Positions 22,674 to 34,974 of a DNA stretch of 64,000 nt are shown in pieces (positions within the stretch are counted from its first letter, which is position 1; each line of letters begins with the position of its first letter). The DNA is taken from the NCBI RefSeq assembly GCF_000276665.1, contig NW_004955480.1:6743055-6807054 (forward strand), written 5' to 3'. The notes beneath the pieces were generated by a model. The model was not told where the DNA came from. It saw nothing but the letters and a program-made list of their open reading frames with translations, and ran no database searches. The position numbers and the translations under genes were made by a program. This DNA is from Chinchilla lanigera (lineage: Eukaryota; Chordata; Mammalia; Rodentia; Chinchillidae).

Positions 22674-23093
22674 TGCTGCAGCAAAGGCGCTTATTTAATT
22701 GAGTTACACGCAGAGGCCGGATGCAGAGACAAGCAGGTTTATTGGGGGCCGGTGGTGGGCACCGAGTACATGACTGAGCACTGACCCTGAAGAGCAGGAG
22801 GGGAGAATAGTTATGCAGTTTGAGTTCCCAGTCTAGAGGGGGTGGTGCTGCTGATGTGGTTTAGTGCAGCTATAGAAAGACTACAAAGCACAGGCTCAGC
22901 TTGTGACAAAGGAACAAAGATGTTTGACATTTTACACAGGGGACAAGCAGTCTTATGACAGAGCATGGGATGGTATCAGGTGAGGTAACTATGACAACAT
23001 TTACAAGAAGCAAACTTAAGGAAACAGAAACTTAAGCTTTAAAAGGGCACTAGAACACAAAATGGCATTGGTTTAGTTTTCTTTCCCATATCA
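22674..23093 (-). mobile_element. Well-preserved solo LTR with 4-base target duplication
   Basis: The segment is flanked by GTAG at 22670-22673 and 23094-23097. On the minus strand it starts TGATATGGGAAAG and ends GCTGCAGCA, so both ends have TG...CA. A minus-strand AATAAA poly(A) signal (plus-strand TTTATT at 22738-22743) lies about 70 bases before its 3' end, followed by a GC-richer R/U5-like part. Length is 420 bases. A 4-base duplication is typical of gammaretrovirus-like ERV1 LTRs. No internal retroviral sequence remains, so it is a solo LTR. Confidence 0.8.
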
Positions 23094-23404
23094 GTAGAGT
23101 ATTTACAAATTAATTCTTTAACTGTTTCTGAGTATTTCAACAGCAGAGTGGCAACTTCTAACTTATGTCAAACTCATTACTAGAAATGTAATTGACCAAA
23201 GGCAGCAGGACCAAAGGCTTCTGAGCAGTCAAAGAGGGAACACCAATCCAATATGCTGCATTCATATCAGTAAAGTAAATAAAGAATACTTTATATTCTT
23301 TATACTCTTTGCCTACAGATTATTTTTTGTGTACAATTTAAGGCCGGTAAACCCCTTTTCTTTATAAATGAGGGTGTTGTAGATATTTTGTCATGGCAAC
23401 TGAA

Positions 23405-23690
23405 AACAGACTGGTACAGGACAGATAGTAAATATGTAAGGCTTCATGGTCCTTATTGCTTCTGTTACAACTATATTGTGTGCTACAGCACACAAATGGC
23501 TGTAGCCAACACATGAATGAATGGATGCAGCTGTTTCCCAATGAATCTTTATTTATGAGTGCTAGAATTTATGTTTCATATGTCATAAAATAACATAAGT
23601 TTTTTAGATACTTAAAATCTAAAAGTCCTTTTTCACTTACGGGCCATGCAAGAACAGGCAGCAGATCAGACTTGGCCAGGAGTTCTAATT
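23405..23690 (+). mobile_element. MER5-type hAT (Charlie) DNA transposon fragment
   Basis: 'cagatagtaaatatgtaagg', 'cttcatggtccttattgctt', 'ctgttacaactatattgtgt', 'aaatggctgtagccaacaca', 'atgaatgaatggatgcagct', 'gtttcccaatgaatcttta' and near the end 'cgggccatgcaagaaca' follow the MER5A order. Non-autonomous and without a coding sequence. Confidence 0.75.
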
Positions 23691-24200
23691 TGCTATGTTA
23701 GAGTCCTACTGCTGTGTAACAAAATTATTTCAAATTCAGCCATCAAAAGCAATTTATTATTTCACAGTTTTTGTAGGTCTCTGGCTTAGCTGGGTCCTCT
23801 GCTCAGAGTCTTATAAGGTACAATCAAGCTGTTGGCCAGGCTGTGTTGTTTTGCCCGGGAATTTAACTAGGGAAGTATCTATTTCCATGCTCATTTAGGT
23901 AACTGGCAAATTCATTTCCCTGTAGCTGTAAAACTAAAGTCCTGATGGCTATTGTCCTTCCTTGCCACATGCCTGTCTCAACATAGTGTCTTATTCATCA
24001 AGCAAGGACAAGAGGTCTCATTCACTGTCACCTAATCACAAAGTGAAATCCCATCACCTTTGCTGTACTGTATCGATTAGAAGCAAGTCACATATACTCT
24101 TTGCATCCCAGGGGAGCTCACACAGGAGCATGAATACCAGAAGGATTACAGTCTATGGAGGGTCATTTTATCTCCTGTGCCAATCCCTGCACTAGATGGT
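23691..24200 (+). mobile_element. Ancient mammalian LTR-like repeat
   Basis: 'ctactgctgtgtaacaaaat', 'atttattatttcacagttt', 'ggcttagctgggtcctctgc', 'caatcaagctgttggccagg' and 'gattagaagcaagtcacata' follow a common old repeat also found at 29620. Strand refers to how these words read here. Open frames inside are not genes. Confidence 0.5.
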
Positions 24201-25865
24201 GGATTCTGGGGATAGGAACTGTGTACAGGACTCTGAATTATTTTAGTATCCTCAGTATTTAGAATGCTGGTAATATTTAGATATATCTGTGAGGATGGTA
24301 TTTTAAGCTAACATCTGAATTTGGCCTACACTTGGGTCTGGGGTCATTGGTAGATTTTGATCTTTGGATGTCAAGAGTCCCTTTTGAGTGGTAGATAATC
24401 AATGACTCCAAATATTTTCTGGTCAATCAGGATAAAAACAAAACTGAAATAAGGGAATCTATCTTAAAGCACTAACTAGATGGTGGTATGGTGAAAACTT
24501 TACAGAAGCAGTTTTTGAAGACATGCCAAATACGGCTCGTGTGGTGTTCATTTCCATGAATGAGTCGAGCTGCAAACAAGGTGAATTTTTATTTAAGTAA
24601 GGGCTAGAAACTTTTTAAGTAGTAACAGGAAGGAAGAGAGAGTTAGAATGTGAATTCAGAGTAGCAAAAAATCCCAAAGTAGGTGTCTATGGAGTGAAAA
24701 CGACCGTGGGCAAAGTACTGGGACTGCCAGACTCTCCCCAGACCTCAGTTACTCAGCATCCTCTGATTGAAACACACAGAAGCACAGTCTTAACACCTGT
24801 TCCATCTGCCAATTTCCATCAAACACCCTGCATCTACTGCCAGCGATGGCAATTTCTGTTGCGTTATCCATCTAACTACCTATATATCTCTTCACCTTCT
24901 GTTTTATGGTTCACCTGATTATCTCCTTTTCCATTCAGAGAAGGGTTTGTGGTATGAGTTCCCTTTTATATATAGTTTATTTTGCATCCTGATTGGAACA
25001 GATGGTTTCTCTAAACGCACATCTGGTTGTGGACTATAAAAGAGCTCAGATTGGGTTCTGCCAATCTAAAGTGAGACTTGGCTTTCCTTTTGTGTTTGGG
25101 AAATAGCCTCTTTTATTAACAAAAAAACTTCTTTTAATAAACAGATCATAATAGTCACAGACTAAATTTTTAGATTCAAATAGATGAATGGCCTTTTCGT
25201 CATCCTTGAGGTGAGGTGTTGTCGGCCGCCATCTTGCCAACTCTTTCCTCAGGATCATCTTTCCAGTCCAAAGAGGTCAACTGGGTAGTGCCCAAGAGAG
25301 TGCAGCAGAAGCTTGGGTTACACACAACTCCACTTTGACTGCTCCATTTCATTATGTTTGTTTCCACATCTGTTCGTCCAGATGATGGAACTAAATCCCC
25401 TTCAAAGAGTCTTCAGATTTAAGCTCTGTAATTCAAAGGTTATCAATAGAGTTTATAAGAAAATTGGTGAGTTCAGGTAAAGCTTAGATTTGTTTTTGTT
25501 CATCTTGAGAAATTGACTATATTTTCCTTTATAAAATGCATGTAACCACTAAAAATATATCTTTATTAATGAAATTCAGACCAGAAAAATAACATTTGCT
25601 ATTATAAATCTCTAACTTTCCATCTCCTAGTCAAAGCCATCAAAGTAAGTGTGTTTTTAATGTGATTCTTGATAGAATGGTGTTTCCTGGGAATCTCATT
25701 ATTATACAACAGTAGATTAGAGTATTCCTTGTTAGACACTGAGGTAAAAAGATGAATGTAACATGGTCTTTGCCTCCTTATTAAATCTATCCTCCATTGT
25801 TATGGATATAGATGAAACATGCAGTGTGTTTCATGCCATAGTTTTGTGTAAATCTCTTTAATATT
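24201..25865. other. Non-coding stretch, nothing recognised
   Basis: About 1.7 kb of mixed composition with frames no longer than 74 codons. No repeat, splice-flanked exon or RNA gene recognised. Confidence 0.35.
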
Positions 25866-25869
25866 GGTC

Positions 25870-27010
25870 TTGGTTTCATCCATTTTCTACACAGATATTT
25901 ACTGAGGATTCACTATATTCTTGACAGGGGCTATAGAGTGAATATGACAGATGAGGTTCCTGCCCATTGGTTGCTATTTACTTTCCAGCAGATTTTGGGC
26001 AGTAAACAGGTAAACAATAAACAAGTTATTTTCAGATTATAATAAAGGCTTCAGAGAAAAAGGGCAATATGTGAGATAGTTAACTTTGGATGGTCCTACT
26101 TTATGGATGAGATTAGGACAGTCTTTTGGAGGTGACACTGGAACAGACACACTCTTGGTAAGAAGATGGAGAAAAAAGGTAAAGGGGAATAGCAGGCATG
26201 GTGAGGTTGAAGTTGGAAATAAGGTTCAAATGGAGAAGATATAGTGATAGAAACCAGTTTCCAAAACTTAGTAAGCAAACAGGGGAAAAATGGGAGGACA
26301 TTCAGACAGATGAAGAGGGGCCAGATCATGTTAGGACTTGGAGATTAAGGTAATTTGTTCTTCTTTGCAATGGAAACCATTGTAAGGGGTTAATGATACG
26401 ACATGACTTATGTTCTAAAAGGGTTTTTCTGAGGTGAATCATTGCATTTATGTGTTGGTTAGGGTGAGAGTAAACAGGTCAGGAAGAATGGCAGAAGGAG
26501 AGCAGTTAGGAGATAATCGCAGTAAAACAGCTAAGAGATTTTGGTGGCTTGGAGACGGTGGAGGCAACAGGAATTTGAAACTTCTTTTACAAATAGAGTT
26601 GTTAGGGGGCTGGGGATTTAGCTCAGTGGCACAGTGTCTGCCTGGCAAGCGCAAGGTTGTGAGTTTGATTCCCGGTACTGGAAAAAATAAACAAACGAAA
26701 AAACCACCACCAGAAAAAAAGAGAAACAAATAGAGTTTTAATACTTGTCAATAGAATGAATGAAGGGTCTTAAAGAAAAAAAAATAATCAAGGATAATTC
26801 TAAGATTTTGCCTTGAGGAATGGGGGACACTGGTATCATTTATGGAGATGGGCAAGGTGGAGGGAGAAGAATATTCAGGAAGGAAGACAGAAGGAGTGAA
26901 GTCTGGTGGACACCACAGTTTTGAAATATATTTAGCTGGTTCATGTGAAGTTTTGGTGTTGGGTGTTGGATATATGAGGGAAGAAGACAAATGTGAGATG
27001 TGAGGGAACA
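25870..27010 (-). mobile_element. Long LINE-2-like segment, interrupted by an ID SINE
   Basis: On the plus strand it starts 'agatatttactgaggattca', 'ctatattcttgacaggggct' and 'caataaacaagttattttca', then 'tggaggtgacactggaacag', 'gggccagatcatgttaggac', 'atggaaaccattgtaagggg' and later 'caaggataattctaagattt'. This is the reverse complement of an old mammalian LINE 3' region beginning with its 3' end. An ID copy splits it at 26601-26725. The frames inside are not genes. Confidence 0.6.
26589..26737 (+). mobile_element. ID SINE with 12-base target duplication
   Basis: ACAAATAGAGTT occurs at 26589-26600 and 26726-26737. The insert has the ID head 'ggggctggggatttagctca' (26606 onward), a B-box-like part 'tgagtttgattcccggtact' and an A-rich, imperfect tail. 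It interrupts the LINE-2-like segment and so is younger. Confidence 0.95.
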
Positions 27011-27720
27011 TGTGTAATATTTTTATCCATGGGCTAGTTGGTGATCATCTACAAAGAAGAGGAGAAAGAGTAAGAGAACAAGGGATGTGGACAGAACTTG
27101 ACACACACCATCACTTTTGGTAGAAAGAGACCAACCAAGTCTAACCAGTTTAAGCAAAGAAGGGGAAAAAAGCAATTAGCTAGAAGGATTTGGGACTATT
27201 TCAAGGCATTAGGTGCAAGAACTGGGAAGACATTCCCGTGAGCACTAAACCACTTTCTTTTCTTCCCAGTGACTTCTTTGCTTGGCTCATTTGCTTTGGT
27301 CTTCCCATCCTGAAAACAGCTTTTTCTGCTTCTTGCTTTGAGGTCACACTCTAACTTTTACATTTTCCTACCTATTCAGTAGAACAGATTAGACTTATGG
27401 GTAGGTTCTTATACAAATTTCAGATTTACCAGAGAGCCTATGATTAGCTTATCTTGGGTCACATGAGTACCATGGTCCAGTAAATTACATTCAGAAGGGT
27501 CATGTGACACAAACATGGCTGCTGGCAGCATAACCCTACATGTTGAGCTACTTCCGTGAGAAAGCAGGTCCTGTGAGATGGGCATTTCTGGCTTCTCTAT
27601 CTCAGCTCTACACTTTATCATACGTAGTAGCTGTCCCTTATTCTCTGTGCTGATTATTACACACTTTCCCCTAAGCTTTTAACTCAGCCAGAAATGCTGA
27701 GTCCATCGTTTTTGTGGCCC
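27011..27720. other. Non-coding stretch, nothing recognised
   Basis: Mixed-composition DNA with a 70-codon antisense frame only. No repeat assigned. Confidence 0.35.
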
Positions 27721-27724
27721 TCTG

Positions 27725-28065
27725 TCTTAGCTAGTTCTTGTTTCCACAACAAAATCCATAGACTGAAAGGCATAGAAAGGCATGCCTATAATGGAAAGGC
27801 ATTTATTTCTTACTTTTCAGGTGGTTAGAAGTCCAATACTGGGGTTCCTGCATGGTTAGATTCTGGAGAGGGTTCTTTTCCTCACCTGTAGATGGGCACT
27901 TTCTTGCTGTGTCCTCACATGGTAGTGCTGGTGGTGGTGGGGAAGCAAGCTGTCTCATATTTCTTTAGTATATGTGTCTTTTTATAATCTCGTCTAACTT
28001 TATATAACTCTAAGTTCTTCATTTCCAAATAGCATCACATTGTTGATTACCACATAATGGTCAAA
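27725..28065 (-). mobile_element. LTR-like repeat, antisense
   Basis: 'agttcttgtttccacaacaa', 'ggcatttatttcttactttt', 'caggtggttagaagtccaat', 'gctgtgtcctcacatggtag' and 'atatgtgtctttttataat' are the reverse-complemented landmarks of a mammalian LTR. Strongly diverged. Confidence 0.5.
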
Positions 28066-28079
28066 CTGCTTATTTACAT

Positions 28080-28195
28080 TTACTTCTTCCCCAGGGCAGG
28101 GGCTGTGTCCCATTCATTCCTGTACCCCCAGCCTTATTCTAGTGCAGGCGCTCAAAACCTGCACTCTGAGCTCAAGTAACAACTGGATGAGGTGA
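28080..28195 (+). mobile_element. LINE-2-like 3' fragment
   Basis: 'ccccagggcaggggctgtgt', 'cccattcattcctgtacccc' and 'agcgcaggcgctcaaaacc'-like wording resemble the 3' end of mammalian LINE-2 ('agggcagggaccttgtct', 'tgctcaataaat'). Confidence 0.45.
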
Positions 28196-28289
28196 CAACA
28201 GCAATGGACAATTTATTGTGCAGTGTATTTAATGCTTTGCTAGGGGCGGGTTCTTAGTGCAGAGGGAAGAGATTCTTAACTGCAACCTG

Positions 28290-28665
28290 TGGTGCTATGG
28301 CTTGAATGTGTCCCCTAATGTTCATGTGTTAAAAACTTAATGTGCAATGCAATGGTGTTGGGAGGAAGGGCTTAATGAGAGGTGATTAGATCATGAATGT
28401 TCTGCTTTCATGACTGGACAAGGTGTTTATCGTGGGAATGGGTTAGTTGTCATGAGAGGGCTTATTATAAAAGCAAGGATGGCCCCCTCTTGCTGTCTTG
28501 CTGTGTTGCCCCCCACTTGCCTTTCCTTGATGCAACACCAAGGTCCTCACCAGGTGTGGGCCATTGACCTTGGACTTCCCTGACTTCAGAACAGTAAGAA
28601 ATGAATTTCTTTATAAATTATCCCATCTCTGGTTTTCTGTTACAGTGGCAGAAAATGGATGAATG
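28290..28665 (+). mobile_element. ERVL-MaLR-type solo LTR
   Basis: It reads from 'gtgctatggcttgaatgtgt' and 'cccctaatgttcatgtgtta' through 'caatggtgttgggaggaagg', 'gaggtgattagatcatgaat' and 'gccattgaccttggacttcc' to 'tttctgttacagtggcagaa'. Complete LTR order from 5' to 3', with no internal sequence. Confidence 0.8.
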
Positions 28666-28744
28666 CTGACTCAGGAGCTATGACTTCTGAGCCAGAATTT
28701 GGAAGTTCTTTAGAAACAATGGTTCTTTAGAATGTTCTTTAGAA

Positions 28745-28812
28745 ACATTGTTTCAACAATGCGTGTGCATGTGTGTGCATGTATGTGTGTGTGTGCATTG
28801 TGTATGTACACA
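28745..28812. repeat. Impure TG-rich repeat
   Basis: Alternating TG and TGCA/TATG units between about 28758 and 28805. The antisense frames across it (rich in H, T and Y) are repeat artefacts. Confidence 0.85.
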
Positions 28813-29335
28813 CTTGCAAATACATGGGCATAAACAGGTATACATATGAGGAGGGTGGAGTTGGTGATGATAGAATAACAACTCCAGTACTCTGTGCAGT
28901 TTTGGGAACATAACGAGGCATACATTGAAATTTCTGCCTGTGGGTGATGCACTTTAATGACATAGACAAGAGTGAGCTGAATGAAAAAGCAGGGTTGCCA
29001 GAGTTAAATTCAGAATTACTTGCTTTTGGCTGATAAGAGGGACAGTCAGTAGTGCCACAGTTGCTTGCAACAAAGAAATAAATGTTTCTGTGGTGTGATT
29101 AGTAAGAGAGCTCCCCCAGCCTCTTCCCACTACATTCACAAAGAGGCCTAGGAAGGCCAGAGAAAGGCACTGATCAGCCTGAAAGGGAGGATAAAAGGGA
29201 TGCGTTAATCCTCCCTTCACAGGACATATTTGTTCATTCTTGGAGCAGCTATTACTTTTTGACCATTGGGTACTGTTTGGTATTGGTATTTTACTCATAA
29301 AATGTTGATGGTGATATCATATCCACTACCCATCA
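28813..29335. other. Non-coding stretch with an antisense frame without identity
   Basis: A 114-codon antisense frame (28954-29298) shows no recognisable domain. No repeat assigned. Confidence 0.3.
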
Positions 29336-29339
29336 TTAT

Positions 29340-29485
29340 GACCAGGCTTATTATTTGCACATTGCAGCCATCATCTCAGTTAATCCTCAAGCCAACTATA
29401 TGATGGAGGGATGACTTGCAGACCATTTTAATTTTCCCTATGAGAAAAAAAATTAAGCTCACCCAAGGTTCAAAAACTTGGAATC
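29340..29485 (-). mobile_element. MIR-like fragment
   Basis: 'catctcagttaatcctcaag', 'cagaccattttaattttccc' and 'aagctcacccaaggttcaaa' are decayed antisense MIR blocks. Confidence 0.5.
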
Positions 29486-29619
29486 TTCTTTCCCCATCAT
29501 CCTGGGCTGACTCCTGCTCATTACTCTGGTCTCTGCTTCAACATGATTTCTCAACAGTGCTGTTCTCATTGCTTCATCTTGAGCAGTCTCTTGGGCTCCC
29601 ATAGCATCCTGTTCTTGTG

Positions 29620-30080
29620 CTTTGTATTAGTTATGTAGAGCTGTGTAACAAATTGCCACCATTTTGCTTACAGTGACACACATTAGCTAATAATTTCTGT
29701 GTGTATGGTGCTTAAGTTTGGCCTTCTTGGGTCTTGTACTTCTCAGTCTGTAAATGCTCCAATCAAGTTGCTGGACTGGCCTGGGGTCTCATCTGAAGGC
29801 TCAATGGGGATGGATCTATTTCCAAGCACACATGTTCATTGGTGGGCTCTAGCTAATTATGGTTGGTTGGACTGAAGTACAAGCTCCTTATTGGAGCCGT
29901 GTCACATGGATCTCTCTGACATGGCAGTTGGCTTCCTCAAGTTCAGTGAATGAGAGTGTTCCAGTGACATACACCATCTTACCTAGCCAGATTATGGAAA
30001 TAATGACACATGATGGAAATAATAACCCATTCGTAACCTTTATAACATACTGTCATTTAAAAGCAAGTGATTGTATTTAT
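29620..30080 (+). mobile_element. Ancient mammalian LTR-like repeat
   Basis: 'tagagctgtgtaacaaattg', 'caatcaagttgctggactgg', 'gggtctcatctgaaggctca', 'gacatggcagttggcttcct' match the same family as 23691-24200. The open frame of 98 codons at 29859-30155 overlaps it and is not a gene. Confidence 0.5.
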
Positions 30081-30214
30081 CTCACAGAGGATTACTGGAT
30101 GGCAAAAGTTACTGAGGGCCATTTTAGAACCGGCCTGCCATGTACTTATATGTAGCCTCTGTGACAATTGCTTGTAGCTGTGCTTGATTTTTGTCTGACA
30201 CCTTATAGAGCCTG

Positions 30215-30335
30215 CCTTGCAGACAGAGCTTGTGTACAGTTTCATCCACAGGATGTAATACAGAGCCTCACATTTAGAAGGTGCTCAGTATTTGTGCTGG
30301 ATGAATGAAGGGCTTGTGCAAGATCACACTGCTAG
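30215..30335 (+). mobile_element. MIR/LINE-2-like fragment
   Basis: 'agagcctcacatttagaagg' followed by 'tgctcagtatttgtgctgga' resembles the shared MIR/LINE-2 3' end ('cctggcacatagtaggtgc', 'tcaataaatatttgttga'). Confidence 0.45.
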
Positions 30336-30709
30336 TCCTCAGAAGCACTGGGGTGAGAAGTTAGATCTGTCTGTCAACAAAGCTCATCTTTTCCCTCCAT
30401 TCCCTCCCTCCCATGAGTATAAAAGGAAAACGGTGAAGCTGTATTTTGGAAAGAACGACTATGATGGAAGTCATTGGTGGGACCTGAAGGAAGTCATTGG
30501 TGACCCCTTTGTACCATGACTGTTAAGTCAAAATGTGAATTACCTGGCAGAATTTCACTGGATCATGAAAAGTTGACTTTAATGTACCCTAATGCAGCAA
30601 TTTTTCTTTAGCTTTATTTTTTATTCATCATCATAATAACTGAAAAAGCACAAAAGTCTCCTTCTAGGATGTGAAAAAAATTAGGTAAAATTCTCTATTT
30701 TCATCCTTT

Positions 30710-30847
30710 CTTAACTTTTTATCTTTGTTTTGTTTTTTGTTTTTGGTTTTTCTCTGGTACCAGGAACCGAACTCACGACCTTGCGCCTGCCAGGCAGGCG
30801 CTTTTGCCGCTGAGCTAAATCCCCAGCCCCTTAACTTTTTATCTTTG
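30710..30847 (-). mobile_element. ID SINE with 18-base target duplication
   Basis: An 18-base exact repeat starting CTTAACTTTTTATC is at 30710-30727 and 30830-30847. The insert begins with a (TTTTG)-rich tail complement, then 'tggtaccaggaaccgaact', 'cctgccaggcaggcgctttt' and 'gctgagctaaatccccagcc'. A clean, young copy. Confidence 0.96.
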
Positions 30848-32559
30848 GAAGATATGAAAATGTCCTCCCAGATTTAATTAATTTAGGATTTAATAAAGAA
30901 AATACCTGTGACAATATAGTAGAAAATGTTAGCTGGGATACGTTGGACTCGTACTTCCAACAGTAGCTCTATGACTTTCAGGAAATATCATAACCTCTCC
31001 GGACCACAGCCTTCATTTTAAGATGCACCCTAAACTACAGGGTTGCAGAGATTTCAAAGGGAGATAATGCATATGAAGCTGCTGACGTTTACTAAGATTT
31101 CTAAAATGGTAGTTGCTTCTCTTTCTTATCAAAGACTGTAAAATAAAAAATAACTTTAAACTGAGGAGGAGAATGAAGTGTGCAGAGAAAACAGGACAAC
31201 TAACTACCCCTTCCCATTTGGGGGTTAAGAGGAAGAACTATGCCTTAGAGCTCTGACTTGGGAGGGAAGATGGGTTTCCATAAGGACGAACGGCCTGGAA
31301 AATATCCCCTAAATGCTGGGGAGCGGGGGTGCTCTGTGTGTCTGTGCTAAGACTAGAGCAGTCCTCAGGTCACCTGAATCTCCATTCTGTCATTCATTAG
31401 GGTGTCCTGGGTACATGTGCGCAGGGTACCTCCTTGCAGAAAGCATCAGGTCCAGGGCACTGAGGATGCCATATCTTTACTATTCTGTTTTTATAACAGC
31501 TGGAAGCAGAGTACCTTCTGGCGCAGGACAAAGTTTGAAATATGACTTGCATTTTGTTCTTGTTTCCCTCTCTGTCTCAAGAGGGCAATGGAGATTTCTT
31601 CGCTTCTGTAACTTTCAAGGGAATGTACTACGAAGTTGACAGCAGGCAGTCTACTGTTTTGACTTTGGTTTTTGGAGGACTGATCTCTTCATGGGGAACT
31701 GGAGAGAGAAACGATCACCTTTGGGAGCAGGAAGGTCAAAGTACTGAGTGGGAGGGGAAGCAGATCCAGGAGGAGAAAGAAACAGGGTGGTTTGATAATC
31801 ATGTCTTCTGACATTATAGTGCCTGGTTCAGGAGGTGGTAGGACTCCAGCAGGGAGAGTCTGCAGTTTCAGGCATCAGAGCTCCCAGGGTAGTAAAGCGC
31901 TCACATTCCAAGTCTGAGTTCAGCAGATACTCTTAGGGCTCTGCCTACATCTCCCAACACTACTCTTGTGTTTCTGTGGACTCCACCCACCTATCAGTAG
32001 GTGCATCTCTGCCATCAGTGTCTTTTAAAGTTTGAAGGGCTGCCTTCCTCTCAACGAGAGCAGACCAAGAGTGCCAGATAATTGGTGCCCCTGAGGAACC
32101 AGGTATAAATGTGCAAGCTCTCTTGCTGTTCCACTGGGATAACTAAAGATGGCACTTTACAATATTTCTCATAATTTCACCAAGACATCAAACGCCAGTT
32201 ACCCAATCCTTTCATGGCTGTCTTTCCATCCTTGCTTTACTTCTCCCCTTCCCTAGCAGTGATGCTTTCGCCTGCTAAGTAAATCACCCGCTCTCAAGAT
32301 CTTACTTCAGGGTCTGGTTCTGGGGGACCCAAAATAAAGCCTCAGGGAAGCTAATTAGCCAGTCTTTAAGAAGCCAGAAGGACCATGAAGACCAGAGATT
32401 GATGGAGGCCTCCTGAGTCTTCTGCTGTGAGATAGACCTCTGTACCTTCGTGTATCCTGGGGGTGGAGAGAGAGAGTGAGGATTCTGGCTAAGTGATGTT
32501 TGCAAACAGTTGTGAAAGACCAAAATCAAAATGAGCATAGAAAAAAGATGATGGCATAT
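30848..32559. other. Non-coding stretch, nothing recognised
   Basis: About 1.7 kb with frames up to 108 codons (31313-31639) that lack recognisable domains, and with no clear repeat. No exon can be supported. Confidence 0.35.
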
Positions 32560-34280
32560 TCTGTCTACACATGCCTTTCCTGGTTGTCACTGCCTTTCAT
32601 TACCTTTTAGCTATTTCACAGATCTGAAAGTTGTGGAATCCTGATGCTCATGAAGAGGATTATTTTTTAGAGAAATGCGAATTAGTTGTGTGAGATGAGT
32701 TGTGATTGATTATTGCCTTATGAATATGTGTATGTATATGTACATATATTTTGGACAAAGAATCTTTGCAGTTGTACACTTGAGTAGCAGATGTAAATTT
32801 TCCACAAATTGAGGCATACAAAAATAGTTACTTTCTTTTCTCAAAATCCTTTTCCCTTCTTACAGCTTTTAAAAATTTTATTTTTCTCAGAGATAATACG
32901 TTAAAATAGTGTAACATTCCAAAGGAGTAAAATTATGAAGTAAAAGGAAGGCATTTCAGTAGATGATAGCTTTTTATTTTAAAAATTCATGCAATTTTAT
33001 TTTATTTCATAGTGTAACTGTGCTTGCTTTGGAATAAATATAATGTTTATCTCCCCATGTTTTTGGGAGAATTGATGCTCTAGGGAGGTCAGTTTTGTCT
33101 GTCTTGTGTTCTCCCATACCTGGCAGGGTTCCACCCATGAGTAAGCAGCTATAGCTACCTCTTCACCTAGTGTTTATTATTTTACCTTGGTTAGAAACCA
33201 GATGAATTAGTAAAAGTCATGCAAGCCTTGTTAGCTGATTTGAAAGGAATAATTCTTTTAATTTTATTGTAGTTTAAGCAATTAACAATAATTTTTTTGT
33301 TCAAGGTTTAATAGTTGAATAATTTATTCAGCAGGTTTATTGCCACATTCTGACAATAAAAACAAATCTAATTCTAGGTGCAACTAATTACTTGTTGACT
33401 ACTTTAAAAATATAATGTGTTTGTATACATGCTTAACAACTATAATGTGGTGCTGTTTTTGGTTTTGTTTTCTTGTGAATAGAGATTCCAATGTTCCTTT
33501 TGACTAACTGGGTAAAATAAACTAATAACTTTGATTGTTATTGTAGGGTGCTAACTACCTGGTGAAATGTCATGATACTTAAACTAAAACAATCCCTATA
33601 GGTTGGATTTTCCCCAAATCTTATTGATATATAAAGGCAGTTACCATGTTTACCAGATTCTGGGGCTGAGTTTTAATCTAGAACACTCATAAGTCACCTG
33701 CATTTCCAAATTTTTGTCCTAATAGCTTTAGCTTAAATTTCATAGTTCTGTTTAATTGCATCTTACAGTTCTTCCCTCTAGATAATGATGTCAGTTTCAA
33801 TGTTTTTTAAAATATTTATTCATCAAAACAGATAGCTAAATTTATACCTTTAGTGAGAGCTGCATGCATACACATATATTTATTTATTTAAGTACTTATA
33901 TGTGAATACGTAGAATTTAAAAATGCCAGCAAGCTTGAAAGCATCTAAGTGGCAGCTTATTTGTAAAATTAAGAGTATTAGGAGCTCCTTCACAGATCTG
34001 TTGAAAGGTTAAAGTGACAAATCTGTGTAACATTTTTAGACTATTTCCTGACCCAAAGGAAATGTTAAGGACATGTATTTATTAATATTATTATTAGTAG
34101 CAGAGGTAATATCATTTGAGTTTGTATGAGAGAATGGGGTGATCCTTTCCTCACTTGTCATAAAGATCAGAGCTTACATTCTTGTATCATAAGACATGTT
34201 AATAAGAAAAAATACAGAGACTAAATCAAAGTTCTATGTGACATGACAACCTCTATACTGGATACTTGAAATGCAGGGAC
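32560..34280. other. AT-rich, repeat-poor stretch
   Basis: No SINE, LTR or LINE signature could be recognised over about 1.7 kb, although such elements are frequent elsewhere in the window. It contains several TAATTA/ATTAAT words, for instance near 33380-33400. Short frames only. It could be unique conserved non-coding DNA or simply a decayed AT-rich region. Confidence 0.4.
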
Positions 34281-34970
34281 TGTTTGATTTTATGCAGGGG
34301 CAGCCTTGAAAAATGGGATTGGATAGAGGATCTGAGCTAGAAATTTGCTGGCTTTGGTATCCCCTCTAGTCATGTAAACTTTCTCAAATGAAGGTGTTTT
34401 CCACCCTTGTATAATTGTTTTTCCTCCAAACACTTGTAAAAAGAGACATTTCTGCCTGACCAGCAAGATTTTCATTTTGCTAGGGCCATGGCGTGTTGAC
34501 ACGTCTTTCTCACTGACATTGGTGCAGTTTTATTATCACAGAGAGGGACCCAGCACAGACCTGTTTGTTCAGATTCTGTTTGACCTCTCTCTGCAGCAGT
34601 CCTTGAGATGGGCAGGCCCTTCTCAAGTGAGTCTTAGTTTCCCTATAGCCAGTTGGCACATAGAAAGGCAGAGGGCAAATGGTAAGGTTTTTAGTGTGGA
34701 TGACTGTGTTTTGGGAAATGAGATTCTAGTTTTGGTGATATACTCTGGGGAAGAGGAATTCTGGCTTCTGTGACTTGCCTTGGAGGACAAAGGAGAGGAA
34801 GGAGATGAGAAGGCAGAGTAACTCAACTCAGAGGAAGACTTTACTTTCTGAGGCCTTCCAGGATCTTTTGGTTCTGAGCACAGAACATGCTATACTTTGG
34901 GGTGCTGCTTTCTAAGTTCCCAAAAGTTATAGTACTCATGACTCAGAAAGACAGAAGACTTCTGGAAGGG
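34281..34970. other. Non-coding stretch, nothing recognised
   Basis: Frames of 67-98 codons on both strands overlap and conflict. No repeat or exon recognised. Confidence 0.35.
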
Positions 34971-34974
34971 GATA

